Source of the DNA: Oegoconia quadripuncta
Lineage: Eukaryota > Arthropoda > Insecta > Lepidoptera > Autostichidae
Direction: 5' to 3'
DNA: 64,000 nucleotides
Assembly: GCA_949316235.1 (NCBI GenBank)
Contig: OX438744.1
Location: 496,001 to 560,000 of the forward strand
Positions 9,770 through 20,803 of this stretch are shown here, one piece after another (position 1 is the stretch's first letter; each line of letters begins with the position of its first letter). The notes under the pieces were generated by a model. That model saw nothing but the letters and a program-made list of their open reading frames with translations. It did not search any database and had not been told where the DNA came from. The position numbers and the translations under genes are program-made.

Positions 9770-9940
9770 AACCCGACAGCATATTTTGTATTTTGCGGGC
9801 GCCATGTTCGAGTTTTTACCATGAAATGTATCCCATGACACTCCAGGGATTAAGACGAATCGAATGACACCTTGTACTTCAAAATCGGTCAAGCCGTTTA
9901 GGCTATAGGAGGTAACATAGAAATCTACATAACATACACT
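9770..9940 (+). repeat. Dispersed repeat RM, copy 1
   Basis: CAGCATATTTTGTATTTTGC.. to ACTTCAAAATCGGTCAAGCC recurs at 27345-27475. Class unknown. Confidence 0.5.
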
Positions 9941-10249
9941 GGAAAAACATTACCCTCCATTTTGGGTACGATCGAGTAAAAACAATTCCCCATTTTATGT
10001 GCAGTCTGATGTCAAAAAATGGACTCCATCTCTGCACTGGACTGCAGCAATTGCTACAGCGCGGCGCTGGTTCTCAGAGGTGGCCAACGTCAAGAGCCTC
10101 CGATGTGATTCGGACAATTAATTACAGACATATAATTTTTAGGGATCCGTACAGAAATATATTAATCGCAATTAATAATTGGCAAATGGTTAATAAATTC
10201 ACCGCAAAACTAGTTCAACTAATATCAAATATTATTAACATTTCTTCTT
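9941..10249. other. No gene recognised
   Basis: An 87-codon frame (9997-10260) has no known signature and its start is not supported. AT-rich at the right. Confidence 0.3.
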
Positions 10250-10612
10250 CTTATTTTTGAGGATGGCAACCAGTCAACCTCACTGTCGAGGGACATTACT
10301 GCCAGTTTCGAGTGAAAAATTTTATTTCTCTTATTTCTTCAGTTTATAAGCCAGTCAAAACAAGTAATTCGTCGTATATACTTGGCGTATACAGAGTCTA
10401 GTCACGGTCAAGTAATTCTTCAATAAAGTGGCAGAATGCTTTACAAAAGATTTTGGCGGCTTCTTGTGGGCACTTTAATCTATACTTCCTTTCACCTGTA
10501 CACCAACACTAACGTTTGCTCCACAATATTCTGCCATTACTAAGCTTCAAAAGTTAGAATGCACAAATTATAAGAATTATAAAGAAAAATGCAACTTCAC
10601 CCGCCAAAAACC
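10250..10612 (-). repeat. Retroposon-like repeat RK, copy 1
   Basis: Matches 30478-30872 over most of its length, including AGTAATTCGTCGTATA.. and CAATATTCTGCCATTA. The second copy has a T-rich left edge and a 12-bp target duplication, which implies retroposition with its 3' end at the left. Confidence 0.65.
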
Positions 10613-10659
10613 TTATTAACATTTATGTGATTTTGTAAGTACACTTTGTTCATGTCCAG

Positions 10660-10695
10660 TTATTCAACCGTACGAAATCGCGGGCAACAGCTAGT
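10660..10695 (+). mobile_element. HEL 3' end fragment
   Basis: GAAATCGCGGGCAACAGCTA followed by GT is a typical Lep1-type 3' end. No 5' part is nearby. Confidence 0.45.
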
Positions 10696-10939
10696 CAGTT
10701 ATACAAAGAGTTACTGTGGATACACGTATGTAGAATGATACTATATCAGACGGTATTGGCTGTTCACCAAATCCGATGGAACAGATTTAATTCAAATAAA
10801 CTGTCAGAGGCACGCGACTGCAACTGCAGCGGCTCTAACAATTCTATCGACATCCTCCGCTAGTGGTGTTTGTTCATTGTCTTTTGTATCTACGAAAGTT
10901 ACTTACTTACTTTGAAAGTTGGAATGATAGAATAATTTG

Positions 10940-11012
10940 ACAGTCGATTGGTCTAGCTTAATTCGAAGCCAACGGTAGGGGGTTCGAATTCCGGTAGGGG
11001 CAAATAGTTATG
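10940..11012 (+). repeat. Degenerate tRNA-like SINE head
   Basis: GATTGGTCTAGCTTAATTCG.. GGTTCGAATTCCGG keeps A-box-like and B-box-like strings. Related to S2/S3 but diverged. Confidence 0.45.
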
Positions 11013-11228
11013 TTTATTGTACACAAAATTATTACAGAAATATGCATTGTATATAAAATGTACAAAGGCGGGCTTAACTCCGATAGAGTTTTCTATCAGC
11101 AAACCTTAGAGATACATAGTGTTTAGATTGGGCAGAAAATAGTGTACACATCAATTGAAAATTAATTAACAAAAAAAAAATCAAATAATACATATAAATA
11201 AATATACATAACCAATCCAATATACAAT

Positions 11229-11470
11229 AGACGACCGATTGGTGTAGTGGATAGTGACCCTATCAGCGAAACCAACGGTTGCGGGTTCGAATCCCGCGAC
11301 GGGTAAATGTTTGTATGATGAATACGAACATTTATTCCCGAGTCTTGGATGTTTATATAAATATTTATGTATGTTTATCCGTTATCTAGTATCCATAGCA
11401 CAAGCTTTGCTTAGTTTGGGACTAGATGATTGGTGTAAGTGTCCGAAATATTAAAAAAAAAAAAAAAAAA
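11229..11470 (+). mobile_element. SINE S2, full length
   Basis: Head TTGGTGTAGTGGATAGTGAC (A box) and GGTTCGAATCC (B box), then the shared body with TCTAGTATCCATAGCACAAG, ending GTAAGTGTCCGAAATATT plus poly(A). Confidence 0.88.
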
Positions 11471-11749
11471 AAATTAAAAAAAAAAAACAAAAAACATATT
11501 TATATATATATATATATATAGTACGAAGTATAAACAAGTATATACATTATCAATACTCATATTATGATGATGAAATAGTTGTGTAAAGAATACGAATATT
11601 CGTTCGCAAGTCTTGCATGTTTAATATGTATATTTAAAATAGGGTTGTCTATAATCGTTGGCTGTGGTATACACAGTAGGAACAATTAAAATGACACCAA
11701 CGGGATTTTGGAACCAATTCATTTAGTCACACACCGAATTCGTTCGCGA
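11471..11749. repeat. A-rich tract, TA repeat and S2-like debris
   Basis: A/AAAT-rich stretch to 11495, TA repeat 11501-11520. 11575-11665 resembles a decayed S2 body (GAATACGAATATTCG.. AAGTCTTGCATG). Confidence 0.4.
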
Positions 11750-12099
11750 ACTGTTGTTTCTGTGTAAATTAATTACTGTGTACTTAGTTACGTACTATTC
11801 TATTTAACTAGTATAAATTTAAATATATGTATATATTATTATGTATTATTTTTTATATATATTATGTATGTATTCAATTAACATATGTATTTATACGGGT
11901 GATTTATTTAATTTATTAAAATTAGTTTACCGCGCACTCTACCTACATGTCATGTGCATAATGCTTCCTAACCCAAAGGTTGCCTGGAAGAGATCGATTT
12001 TAGTGATAAGGCCGCCAAAATTGTACTATCCCCTTTTTTTATTTATCGTTGTGTTATGCTTCTTATTGTTGTACAATAAAGAATATTTTGTTTGTTTGT
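11750..12099 (+). repeat. Retroposon-like repeat RJ, copy 1
   Basis: Contains TGCCTGGAAGAGATCGATTT..GATAAGGCCGCC, an AATAAAGAATATTTTG polyadenylation-type end and a TTTG tail. The reverse-strand copy lies at 45654-46015. It looks like the 3' UTR of a LINE. Its 119-codon frame is not conserved as a protein. Confidence 0.7.
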
Positions 12100-12330
12100 A
12101 TCAAAACTTTAGGATACGAAGGATTGCTGATTTAGATTGTAAAAAAATGCATCACACTACAGAATTGACCAGAAAATATGCGAGTATGTTTCAAGTATAA
12201 CAAACATAATTTATTACTCGTAAAACTCACATTTCTAATCAATATGGTTACTTTTTCTTGCACAGAGCACAGAATAATAAAAGAATTTGGTTGTGCGCGG
12301 TTTTGATTTTGGCCATTTATTCTCAGCAGT

Positions 12331-12516
12331 AGTATTATATCTGTGTATGTCTGTATGTATGTTTGTTACCTCTTTACGCCTATACGGCAGGACGGATTTG
12401 GATGAAATTCGGTGGGCAGAGAGATACGAACTGGATTAACATATAGGCTAATTTTTTTGCTGAACCGATTTTGATGAAATCTTCCACGCGGACGAAGTCG
12501 CGGGCGGAAAGCTAGT
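12331..12516 (+). mobile_element. Helitron-like (HEL) element
   Basis: TGTATGTCTGTATGTATGTT.. and the end GACGAAGTCGCGGGCGGAAA then GCTAGT match Lep1-type termini. The 5' border is unclear. Confidence 0.55.
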
Positions 12517-13179
12517 AGCATATAAATCAAAGTACAAGAGTCGGAAATATTTATTTATTAGACAATATAAAATTACACAGGCACGGGTTATTATCACTCA
12601 CCTCAAATTTAAATAAAAGTAACTTTAACCCCTTACTTCGTTTACATGGAATTATTGACTGATTTTGAATCATTAAATTCGCATGATAAGACTGGAGACC
12701 TCTCATAGGTCTAACAATAACAATTTCTCAAACATGTTTGGAATTTCGAGCATTATTTTGACAACCTTCTTCGAGATAAATCGAAAATGCTACACTGGTC
12801 AAATGCATGCGGCCAGCGGCCGGCAAAGTTGTAGAGATAACAATCTTTATCTGTCGTGTTTATCGGCCGAATAAATTACTATGGAAAATTCATATCTGGC
12901 GTGTTTGGAACTATTCTTTTCACCCCGAAACATGGCCACCACGGAGATAACTTATCGAAGGTTTTTAAATTTGGAACAGGCCTGCGAATGGAAAGCGATT
13001 TGATAAAAAAAAACAAATGAATATTTTGGCGCGTGGAAAATTGTTGTTCGTCATTCATTCTATTTGAAATTGGCACCTGAAGCGTAACAGAAAACATATT
13101 GCCGCCAAAATCAAACGAGAAATGTTTGAGAACCTACAAAAATTTTCAAGTACTAACATACACATAACAACTATACAAT
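12517..13179. other. No gene recognised
   Basis: Apparently single-copy intronic sequence. GCGGCCAGCGGCCGG near 12810 is a small GC-rich spot. Confidence 0.3.
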
Positions 13180-13339
13180 GTCACCAGCATTGATGTTAAA
13201 TGAAGACGAGGGTTAAGGTGGAAGCGTGTTCACCCGGAACTGACTGGCTATCTTATCTTATCTTAACAACGCTCTTAACACTGCTTGGCGGCAAACTTAG
13301 ATAATATAAGAACATAGTAGCTGGCCAGGCGAGCATAAT

Positions 13340-13372
13340 AAATTAATAAATAAATATCCTTAGACATACACA
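13340..13372 (-). mobile_element. S3 tail-only insertion
   Basis: 33 bp matching only the TTTA tail and last about 17 bp of S3, bounded by CATAAT duplications (13334-13339 and 13373-13378). Confidence 0.65.
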
Positions 13373-13409
13373 CATAATGCCCTACCAACAACCAAAGAGT
13401 GTTAAACAT

Positions 13410-13503
13410 TTTTTTTATGCACTACGTACTGGTTGGTACTTGACCTCAATCACACCTGATGTTAAGTGAAGATGAGGTCGAAGGTGGAAGCGTTCTGACC
13501 CGG
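13410..13503 (-). mobile_element. Truncated S1 inside S1
   Basis: Poly(T) then the S1 tail up to TTCTGACCCGG, bounded by AAACAT (13404-13409 and 13504-13509). A 5'-truncated retroposition into an older S1. Confidence 0.75.
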
Positions 13504-13639
13504 AAACATGTACCCCGCATTTACATTGAGCCACGGAGGCTGTTGGAAAGAAAATGGATGTTTGTTGATGGTTTCGAGATGGTCCATGGGTATGTTTAAC
13601 GGAAATCGGTACCAAAATTCGGAAATATTTAATTTTAAA

Positions 13640-14040
13640 CACAGCAGCTTTGTATATGTGGCTGGATGGTTCAGCCAAGTATCAACTAGCTGCACTCGAT
13701 TCTGTGAAACGACATGCCATGAGACTCATAGGTGATAATTCGATGACTGCTAAATTGCAGAGCCTTGAACACCGTCGCAAAGTCGCCTGTCTCTCAGTTT
13801 TTTACAGGATGCATTTCGGGAATGTGCGTTGGAATTACATAATCTTATTCCACCGTCGCCCTTCCATCTTCGGACCGCTAAGCGTGGGGAGGGATACCAC
13901 TCGTATATAGTTAATATACCGAACATTCGCACTAAGAAGTTTGACTCTTCATCCATCATCCGAACAAGCATGGAACTCCCTTCCGGCGTCAGGGTTTCCT
14001 GAATCCTACAACCTTGGCATCTTCAAGAGCAGAGTGAATA
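13640..14040 (+). mobile_element. LINE LF, ORF2 C-terminal part
   Basis: Reads LDGSAKYQLAALDSVKRHAM, then KLQSLEHRRKVACLSVFYRM, then by frame change to LHNLIPPSPFHL, IPNIRTKKFDSS and AWNSLPASGFPESYNLGIFK. This is the end of a jockey/RTE-like ORF2 well represented in Lepidoptera. The 3' UTR continues at 14458 after an insertion. Confidence 0.8.
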
Positions 14041-14457
14041 TATTATATTATTATAACATATCTTTATTGCTCACCAAAATCTATCCAAAATGTACATTCA
14101 ACTTACATACTAAATACAAAGTAAATAAATATCAATTGTATTTAGGAGTTTTAGCAACATTTTAGATACAGGTAAGTTTATGGTGGACTGATACCTGAAC
14201 TAGGATAAGTCCTGTGTCTCAAGTTATCAGTCCTCCACCTCTAAGATGACGTATACAAAGGGTACCTTAAATTATTCATACTAAATAGTAACAATAGAAG
14301 AGGAACTTATCTAAGTAATGATGCGCACGCATAGTAAAAGTAGATGAATCTACGAAACATGTACACGTATGTATGTGCTACATGTGTGTGTTATACACAT
14401 AACACACAGCAATATACATACATATATACATATACACATAGGCTTGTGTAAAATATA
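14041..14457. mobile_element. Unclassified 417-bp insertion in LF
   Basis: Separates LF coding end (..AGAGTGAATA) from its 3' UTR (AATAGGCATTTACTGGG). AATA is present at both borders. AT-rich, with a CATATATACATA microsatellite near 14416-14440. No coding content. Class unknown. Confidence 0.5.
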
Positions 14458-14557
14458 AATAGGCATTTACTGGGATCGCGTGCTTCACCTTCGACCACAT
14501 CGTCACTTTTCATCAGGCGAGATTGTGTTCAAACGCAAATCCAGTCAATCATAAAAA
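14458..14557 (+). mobile_element. LINE LF, 3' UTR and A-rich end
   Basis: GCTTCACCTTCGACCACATC..CATCAGGCGAGATTGTGTTC then an A run. The alignment to the tail of SINE S1 is clear by eye. Confidence 0.75.
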
Positions 14558-15111
14558 AATGACCAATTATTGTCATTTGTTCGCTTCCATTTTTCGATTT
14601 GATGCCTTGCCAATCGAATCCATTACCTAATAATAAACCCTATGACTCGCTAGTCTAGACACTAGTCGACTGTTAAAATTACGAGTAATGTCAGTATAAG
14701 GCGTCACGAAAACTTTAATACATTACTCTCGAGCATGAAGGAAACAATGTACCGAAGCGCACAGAAAATTCTCATTTTAATCTCCTCACGAGGCATGAGG
14801 ATAAGACGGCTTCATAGTAAGGAGCTGCACACGAGAAGGATTACTTCAGCCCGCAGCGAATGTAATCAACTGCACAATGGGGTCTCATGCGTGATGGCTG
14901 GAGCAATTGTTCACGACTCTCTGCTGGACAACGCATAACTACGTGAGGGATTCCACGCCCAAAAGATTATTTAAGTTTTAACTTTTTGGAAAACTATGGA
15001 CTATAATATACACACATGAAGGAGGCAAGGTGTAGTCGAATGAAGTTTGAAGTTTGAATATGTGATTCGATTTGAGTACGGTTTCTTATATATTAAACAT
15101 TGATGGCGCTT
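14558..15111. other. No gene recognised
   Basis: A 67-codon frame (14735-14938) has no known signature. No repeat partner noticed. Confidence 0.3.
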
Positions 15112-15245
15112 TGACAACCTGTTGGTGTAGTGGATAGTGACCCAATCAGCGAAACCAATTTATTCTCGAGTCATGGATGTTTATATATAAATATTTGCTT
15201 TGCTTAGTTTGGAACCAGATGATTGGTGTAAGTGTCACATATATT
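15112..15245 (+). mobile_element. SINE S2, internally deleted
   Basis: Head TTGGTGTAGTGGATAGTGAC, then directly to the CGAGTCATGGATG body and GATTGGTGTAAGTGT end. The B box is lost by deletion. Confidence 0.75.
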
Positions 15246-15246
15246 T

Positions 15247-15445
15247 ACTAGTTTTGCGCCCGCGGCTTCGCCTGCGTGGAACAACTTTATTGCAATAGGC
15301 TTAATTTGTTTATCTCGAACTGGAACTACTCACTTTATCGGGATAAAATATCATATGTTTTAATCTGGGGTATGTTCTACCTATAGGTATACCAAATTTT
15401 ATCCAAATCCTTTCATACGTTTCACCGTGATTGAACAACAAACAA
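15247..15445 (-). mobile_element. Helitron-like (HEL) element
   Basis: ACTAGTTTTGCGCCCGCGGC is the reverse complement of the Lep1-type 3' end. The body matches 9124-9375 in inverse orientation. Confidence 0.55.
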
Positions 15446-15449
15446 TAAA

Positions 15450-15650
15450 TAAATAAATATCCTTGGATATACACACAATGCCATCTAGTTCCACACTAAG
15501 CAACTAGGCTTGTGTTGTAGATAGACCAGATGGTTGATATACTACACAAATACATCTTTTTGTAAATTAATGAAAATATCCAAAACTTGGATATCATCAA
15601 ACAAACCATATGCCCCTTAGCCATAGCAATGCACTATCTGACTTGGTCAT
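15450..15650 (-). mobile_element. SINE S3, decayed
   Basis: Good tail half (ATATACACACAATGCCATCT, GCTTGTGTTG) but the head is eroded and the B box is gone. Confidence 0.7.
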
Positions 15651-15787
15651 TGTGTTACAATATGGCAAGGACGGACAGTGTATTTATGTCATAAACGATA
15701 GCAATTCCCAAAGCAATTGAGGTGGGCGATCCTGACTGCTGGTCGTCAAAGAACAGACAAACATTCCAACTTTCGCATTTATAAATA

Positions 15788-16066
15788 AAATAAATAAATA
15801 AATAAATATACTTAGACATACACACAGCGCCATCTATAGTTCGACAGTAAGCAACTATATGCTTGTGTTGTGGATACCAGATGCTTGATATAATACATAA
15901 ATACATTTTTATTTGTAAATAAATACTTATTATAAATGAAATCATCCATAACTCGGGTACACATGTCCGTATTCATCACACAAACATATGCCCCTAGCGG
16001 GATTCGAACCCGCAACATTTTGGTATAGTGGTTAGAGTTGCTAACCACTACACAAAACAGGTCGTC
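15788..16066 (-). mobile_element. SINE S3, full length
   Basis: TAAA-type tail at the left, S3 body, and at the right GGGATTCGAACCC (B box) and CCACTACACAAAACAGGTCG (A box region), all on the minus strand. Confidence 0.88.
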
Positions 16067-16091
16067 ATATGATATTAGACATTTATATGAT

Positions 16092-16325
16092 ACTAGTTTT
16101 CCTCCCGCGACTTCGTCCGCGTGGATGATTTTATCGAAATACAAACAACAAACTTTCAACCCCTATTACTTGGGGGTAGAATTTATCAAAATCCTTTCTT
16201 AGCGGATGCCTACGTCATAATATCTGCCTGCATGCCAAATTTCAGCCCGATCCGTCCAGTGGTTTGGGCTGGGCGTTGATAGATCACTATGTCAGTCACC
16301 TTTGAGTTATATATATTTAGATTTG
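16092..16325 (-). mobile_element. Helitron-like (HEL) element
   Basis: ACTAGTTTTCCTCCCGCGAC followed by TTCGTCCGCGTGG. Internal text CAAATTTCAGCCCGATCCGT is typical of these repeats. Confidence 0.55.
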
Positions 16326-16715
16326 ATATTAAACATTTATGATATTAGTTATATTTGATACATTGAACTAGACGAAAGTTTCTTAATTATGCTTGATAAA
16401 ACTTGTCTGAACCGTTTCGAACATTTTTAGATTTTAACACAGTCGGTTGATATATTTAGATGATCTTTCGAGGGTTCTCCAAATTTGTATGATGATGAGT
16501 TTTTTACCGTAAGAAAAAAAATAGGGCATGTGAAATAGAAGTTATTTTATTGGCATAAGGTGTTTTTTTTTTTTTTCAAAAACGCTCGCTCCGGCCTCTT
16601 ATTGATATGCGGCTGGTGGGATTCGTAGGGGTTCCCATCGTGCGAAATTTATTTTGTAAACCAAAGTCAGGTAAGGCCGACGAAGCAGAATAAAACGAAC
16701 TAAACTTTTCACAGT

Positions 16716-16751
<36 letters not shown>

Positions 16752-17239
16752 ACACAGCACTTTAACTAAATACACAATTACTATTGTGCGACTTGTCTGC
16801 ACCACAGTTCGAAACATAATGCCCAAAGAGTAAAATAACTATACCAAACTATACCATATTTTCCCCACCCCTGTCATTTTGTAGCGCCGCGTGCGCGCAC
16901 GTGAATAGGTAACCGATTCCAATCCGAATCAATAGCTATCATAATTTTATTTAATTACAATAAAAACTGGATATTGAAATGTAAATAATTATCTTATAAT
17001 TCCAACTTATTTTTAATCACGCATAATCAACAAAAGTGGATTAATATTTCAAATACGTTACACAATTGACATACAGTTTTGGATCATCGATAAATTAACT
17101 GTCCAATTTATATAAATTTATGAAGTAACGCTTACAATTTCGAAGTCATATTTTCTCCAAATTTTATTTATTTATTTTACTTATGTGGAATAAGCTACAA
17201 ATGCGACCGCCAACTGACACAGTTAATGCTTTTTCATGA
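16326..17239. other. AT-rich spacer with a TA microsatellite
   Basis: Repeat RN at 16492-16545 (GTTTTTTACCGTAAG.. also at 61244-61297), poly(T) near 16562-16577, TA repeat at about 16718-16748. No gene recognised. Confidence 0.4.
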
Positions 17240-17476
17240 TAGATAAATAAATAAATAAATATATCGGACACTTACACCATCATCATCATCTAGTCCCAAA
17301 CTAAGCATGTGCTATGGATACTAGATAACGGATAAACATACATAAATATTTATATAAACATCCAAGACTCGGGAATAAATGTTCGTATTCATCATAAAAA
17401 CATTTACCCCTCGCGGGATTCGAACCCGCAACCGTTGGTTTCGTTGATAGGGTGACTATCCACTACACCAATCCAG
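17240..17476 (-). mobile_element. SINE S2, full length
   Basis: TAAA tail at the left. Minus-strand head with GGTTCGAATCC and the GGTGTAGTGGATAGTC stretch. Confidence 0.87.
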
Positions 17477-17494
17477 ATATAATACTAGATATAA

Positions 17495-18055
17495 TCGTAA
17501 CCCATTGGCAATAAGCTTGCACCGTACAGTAGCATTTACCGGCAGTTTCCGCAACAGTGCGACGAAGTGCTGGAATAACATTCCTCCTCCTGTCAGGTTA
17601 CTTGGTTCAAAATGTACGTTTAGAAAACAATATATATCGTACCTACTAGATAAACAAAAACTGGGTATTCCTAAGCACTACTCGTAGACGGAATAATACG
17701 GTTTCATTCACCTCAGCGCACCACTACACTACACATTGTCCTTTTGCGTACTTTTCTTTTCTTTTTTCATTTCTATGCTTGTTCCCGCGCGCCTCCTGGG
17801 TGATAGCTGAAAATCAGTGCTTGCTCGTTCATTGAGTATTTTTAATGCGCTGAGCATGTTGTTGTTGTTGTTGTTGTTGTTTGACTGTTGCACACATACC
17901 CACATATAAAGAATCGGCAGTAAGTCTTGAAGGTAAACATTAAAATAATGTTATTGTATTTGTTAAAAATTGTATGTCTCTTGTTTTCTTATTTGTTCAT
18001 GTTTCTCCCTTGTATGTGTGCCAGTATATGCAATAAACTTTTTATCTATCTATAT
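17495..18055 (+). mobile_element. LINE LD, ORF C-terminus and 3' UTR
   Basis: A frame to TAG near 17687 reads FRNSATKCWNNIPPPVRLLG then FRKQYISYLLDKQ, the usual end of a jockey/CR1-like ORF2. The 3' UTR has a TTG repeat (about 17860-17881), AATAAA and a TATC tail. 5'-truncated. Confidence 0.75.
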
Positions 18056-18287
18056 TTTTTTTGCGATGATAATTAAAAAAAATAATTAACTACCTATGTT
18101 TACTAATATCTATGCCCTATGTTTTCATTAAGGTAAAAAAAAAATCATCCGATATACATCATAAAACAAATAAACCCATTGCCAATAACGTTTGTACAAA
18201 ACATTAGAGTTTACGGCCATCGCAGTCACACCTTCATACAAACTCCCGCAGCGAGCGCACGAAACACAAAAATGATAGTAGTCTATG
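18056..18287. other. AT-rich spacer
   Basis: No feature beyond AAATAA-rich sequence. Confidence 0.3.
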
Positions 18288-18542
18288 TGTAAATAAATAA
18301 ATAATAAATAAATAAATAAATATTTCGGACACTTACACCAATCATCTAGTCCCAAACTAAGCAAAGCTTGTGCTATGGATACTAGATAACGGATAAACAT
18401 ACATAAATATTTATATAAACATCCAAGACTCGGGAATAAATGTTCGTGTTCATCACACAAACATTTACCCCTCGCGGGATTCGAACCCGCAACCGTTGGT
18501 TTCGCTGATAGGGTCACTATCCACTACACCAATCGGTCGTCG
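18288..18542 (-). mobile_element. SINE S2, full length
   Basis: The cleanest minus-strand S2: AAATAAATA tail, TTCGGACACTTACACCAATC end, B box GGTTCGAATCC and A box TGGTGTAGTGG. The 129-codon frame across it is not a gene. Confidence 0.9.
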
Positions 18543-18555
18543 AATCGAAATATCA

Positions 18556-18850
18556 TCAAATATATAGCATTAAAGGCAGTATCCGCTTGGGGGACCGCTA
18601 ACCTCGTTAAATTCAATGCTATCAAAACACAGGCATGTCTGTTCACCAACAAACGGAGTCCATTTCACCTGACTCCAAATTTCCGGGATGTATCCATACC
18701 AATCTCTGATCATCTCAATCTTTTGTGTCTGGAGTTAACCTCCAACCTAAATTTTGGACGCTCCATAGAACGAAATGCTAAAACAACAGCTAAGAAGCTT
18801 GGCATTATCCTCGAGGTCAGGCGATATTTTACGCCGAATGCGTCAAATGC
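18556..18850 (+). mobile_element. LINE LF, segment upstream of the C-terminus
   Basis: Translation includes VSAWGTANLVKFNAIKTQAC, FTNKRSPFHLTPNFRDVS, LCLELTSNLNFGRSIE and LGIILEVRRYFTP. This is the region just upstream of the AKYQLAALDSV block in the LF family. S1 truncates it at the right. Confidence 0.7.
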
Positions 18851-18870
18851 GGTCAAATGCGTATTTTTTT

Positions 18871-19202
18871 ATTTTTTTTTGCATAACGGGTTGGTACTTG
18901 ACCTCAATCACACCTGATGTTAAGTGAAGATGAGGTCGAAGATGGAAGCGTACTGACCCGGAAACCCCAACACATTTGGGGGACTGGCTATCTTATCTCT
19001 GACAACCGGAACACGACAATGCTATTAACATTGCTGCTTGGCGGCAGATTTAGATAAGATGGTGGTAGCTAGCCAGGCGGACATTTAAAATGCCCTACCA
19101 CCAACCAAACCGAGTACTTAAACATGTACCCCGCTGGGGATCGAACCCGCGACCTCCGAATCGTAAACCCACTGTTGTTTACATTGAGCCACGGAGGCGG
19201 TA
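18871..19202 (-). mobile_element. SINE S1, full length
   Basis: Poly(T) and GCATAACGGG at the left, head CGGAGGTCGCGGGTTCGATC (minus) at the right. One of the best-preserved S1 copies. Confidence 0.9.
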
Positions 19203-19796
19203 TCCAGTAAATCATAAAAAAAAATACATTTATTACTCTTTTCCAAGATATCTGATACTTGAATACACGATATGTCGAAGTTCAAGTATATGATCTCAAT
19301 AGATGCCTATTCACGAAGATGTATCTGTAAAATTTTCAGATGAAACAGAGCCACAAAGTTGTCTGGCCATCCGCTAAGTTCGCGCCGCTGGCCAGCTAAT
19401 GTATCTCTCGCTCCGTAGTCATAACTTTGCACTCAGCGCATGTTTCCACCGCCTCACTTCGCCACATATTGGTATACTGTAACCACAGTGAGTCAACTTG
19501 ATGACTTTAGTTATATAGTCCGATAAGCTGGCCTTTCCATACATAACTGTAAATTGAAAATTTAGAAAACCCTCGAAAAACTATGGTATGATACACCAAA
19601 CAACTGTATTTAAAACTCAATATCTTTCAAATGGCTTAACCAGTTTTTATTAAATAGATAAGCATTTATTTGCATCTATTTACACAAATGTGTAAAATTT
19701 ACACATGAAAAATACAACTAAAAGTATAGCAACATCAAATATTATGTACCACTTCAGTAAGCTTCTCGATGACACTGTCATAATGTCTTTTTTTTT
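19203..19796. other. No gene recognised
   Basis: Mostly single-copy. 19657-19700 (GATAAGCATTTATTTGCATC) looks like the extreme 3' end of LD on the minus strand. Confidence 0.35.
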
Positions 19797-20032
19797 GCAG
19801 GGAAACGCTTTACGCGTACCGCTCGCCTGGGGGACGGCGAGATGGTTATGTTAACGGGAGGGATACCCACTAAAACCCCGCGGTGACCTTCTGCGGCAGT
19901 AGGGAGGACCTGGGAACGCATAGGCGGCTCCAGCCCCCCCTCACAAGGGGAGCATTGCCGGAGGGCGTCTAGCGCACTCTCCGTAGGGGGCGCTGTCTTG
20001 CCTCACACCGCAATCAGCGAGCGACTGTCATA
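19797..20032 (+). repeat. GC-rich dispersed repeat RG, copy 1
   Basis: GGAAACGCTTTACGCGTACC..ACACCGCAATCAGCGA is the inverse of 35985-36303. Probably a LINE 3' region by its composition, but no ORF is readable. Confidence 0.6.
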
Positions 20033-20047
20033 ATATCTAGTTAATTC

Positions 20048-20150
20048 GAAATAGGCATTTATTGGAATCGCGTGACTCAGATTCGGGTACATCGTTCCTA
20101 TCCATCAGGTCAAAGGCTTCATTCTGCTGGTCAAAGGATAAAAAAAGTTT
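20048..20150 (+). mobile_element. LINE LF 3' UTR fragment
   Basis: GGCATTTATTGGAATCGCGTG then CATCAGGTCAAAGG and an A run parallels 14458-14557. Confidence 0.5.
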
Positions 20151-20317
20151 TATTTATCGAAATGACATTCTCAGTTGCCTTTCTGCTGATGACTGTTATA
20201 CTGTGGCAAAACCGCTCACCCCTGATCTCTTTAACGGATTAACCCCAGTTATCGAACTCGTCTCACTCAGAGAGAGCATATAGCTTAAGGCGGACCAACT
20301 AGCACTAGTTCCGAAGT

Positions 20318-20402
20318 ATCAATGCCCCTAGCGGGATTCGAACCCGCGACCTATTGGTTATAGCAGCAGAGTTTTTAACCACTACACCAAACAGATCGTC
20401 AA
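20318..20402 (-). mobile_element. SINE S3, head only
   Basis: CCCCTAGCGGGATTCGAACC..CACTACACCAAACAGATCG. Body and tail are missing. Confidence 0.75.
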
Positions 20403-20803
20403 CTTATCGATATATAAAGGCACTACAGCAGCAGCACTTACAACTTTTGGCAACAAAAGAGTCTATACACAAGCAATATTATCACTTAGAGCTAAACCAC
20501 GGATTTATAAGAGCGATAATAGGGTGAGTGTAAATGTTAAAGATGTGGAGCAATAATTATTAATATTACAATACGGGCAAAGCATCTTGTTTTATAGCTT
20601 TAAGTGAATCTTACGAATAATATGATCTCAAAAAGAAATAAACCTTATATTAAAGTTGTATATTTCTTTATAACTTCGCTAAGCTTCCGTTTTTGTAAAT
20701 ATACTGTCTGCTTTTAAGTTACCCACTCCTCAATAGTCTCCTTCTGAGGTTTGCTAGAAGAGATCTCTTATAGAGATAAGCTCGCCTATTGTATATTTTC
20801 AAT
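20403..20803. other. No gene recognised
   Basis: 20412-20553 is open for 47 codons on + (..RAKPRIYKSDNRVSVNVKD) and could be a transposon ORF end, but no family is identified. Confidence 0.25.

Larger units (their letters stand above)
13180..13545 (-). mobile_element. SINE S1 with two insertions inside
   Basis: The outer S1 runs from GATGTTAAATGAAGACGAGG to the head TTTACATTGAGCCACGGAGG. It is broken by a 33-bp S3 tail (13340-13372) flanked by CATAAT and by a truncated second S1 (13410-13503) flanked by AAACAT. Most of its own B-box region is lost. Confidence 0.8.

Noticed and set aside
11229..11300. tRNA gene
   Set aside because: A- and B-box strings and a tRNA-like length, but the same head recurs in many truncated copies with SINE bodies attached (S1, S2, S3), and the stems do not form a proper cloverleaf. 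These are SINE heads.
16718..16748. Functional TA-rich element
   Set aside because: Simple TA microsatellite, as at 11501 and 23815; nothing beyond repeat expansion.
18128..18517. 129-codon minus-strand gene
   Set aside because: Translation of SINE S2. The same peptide start appears at 11254 in another S2 copy.
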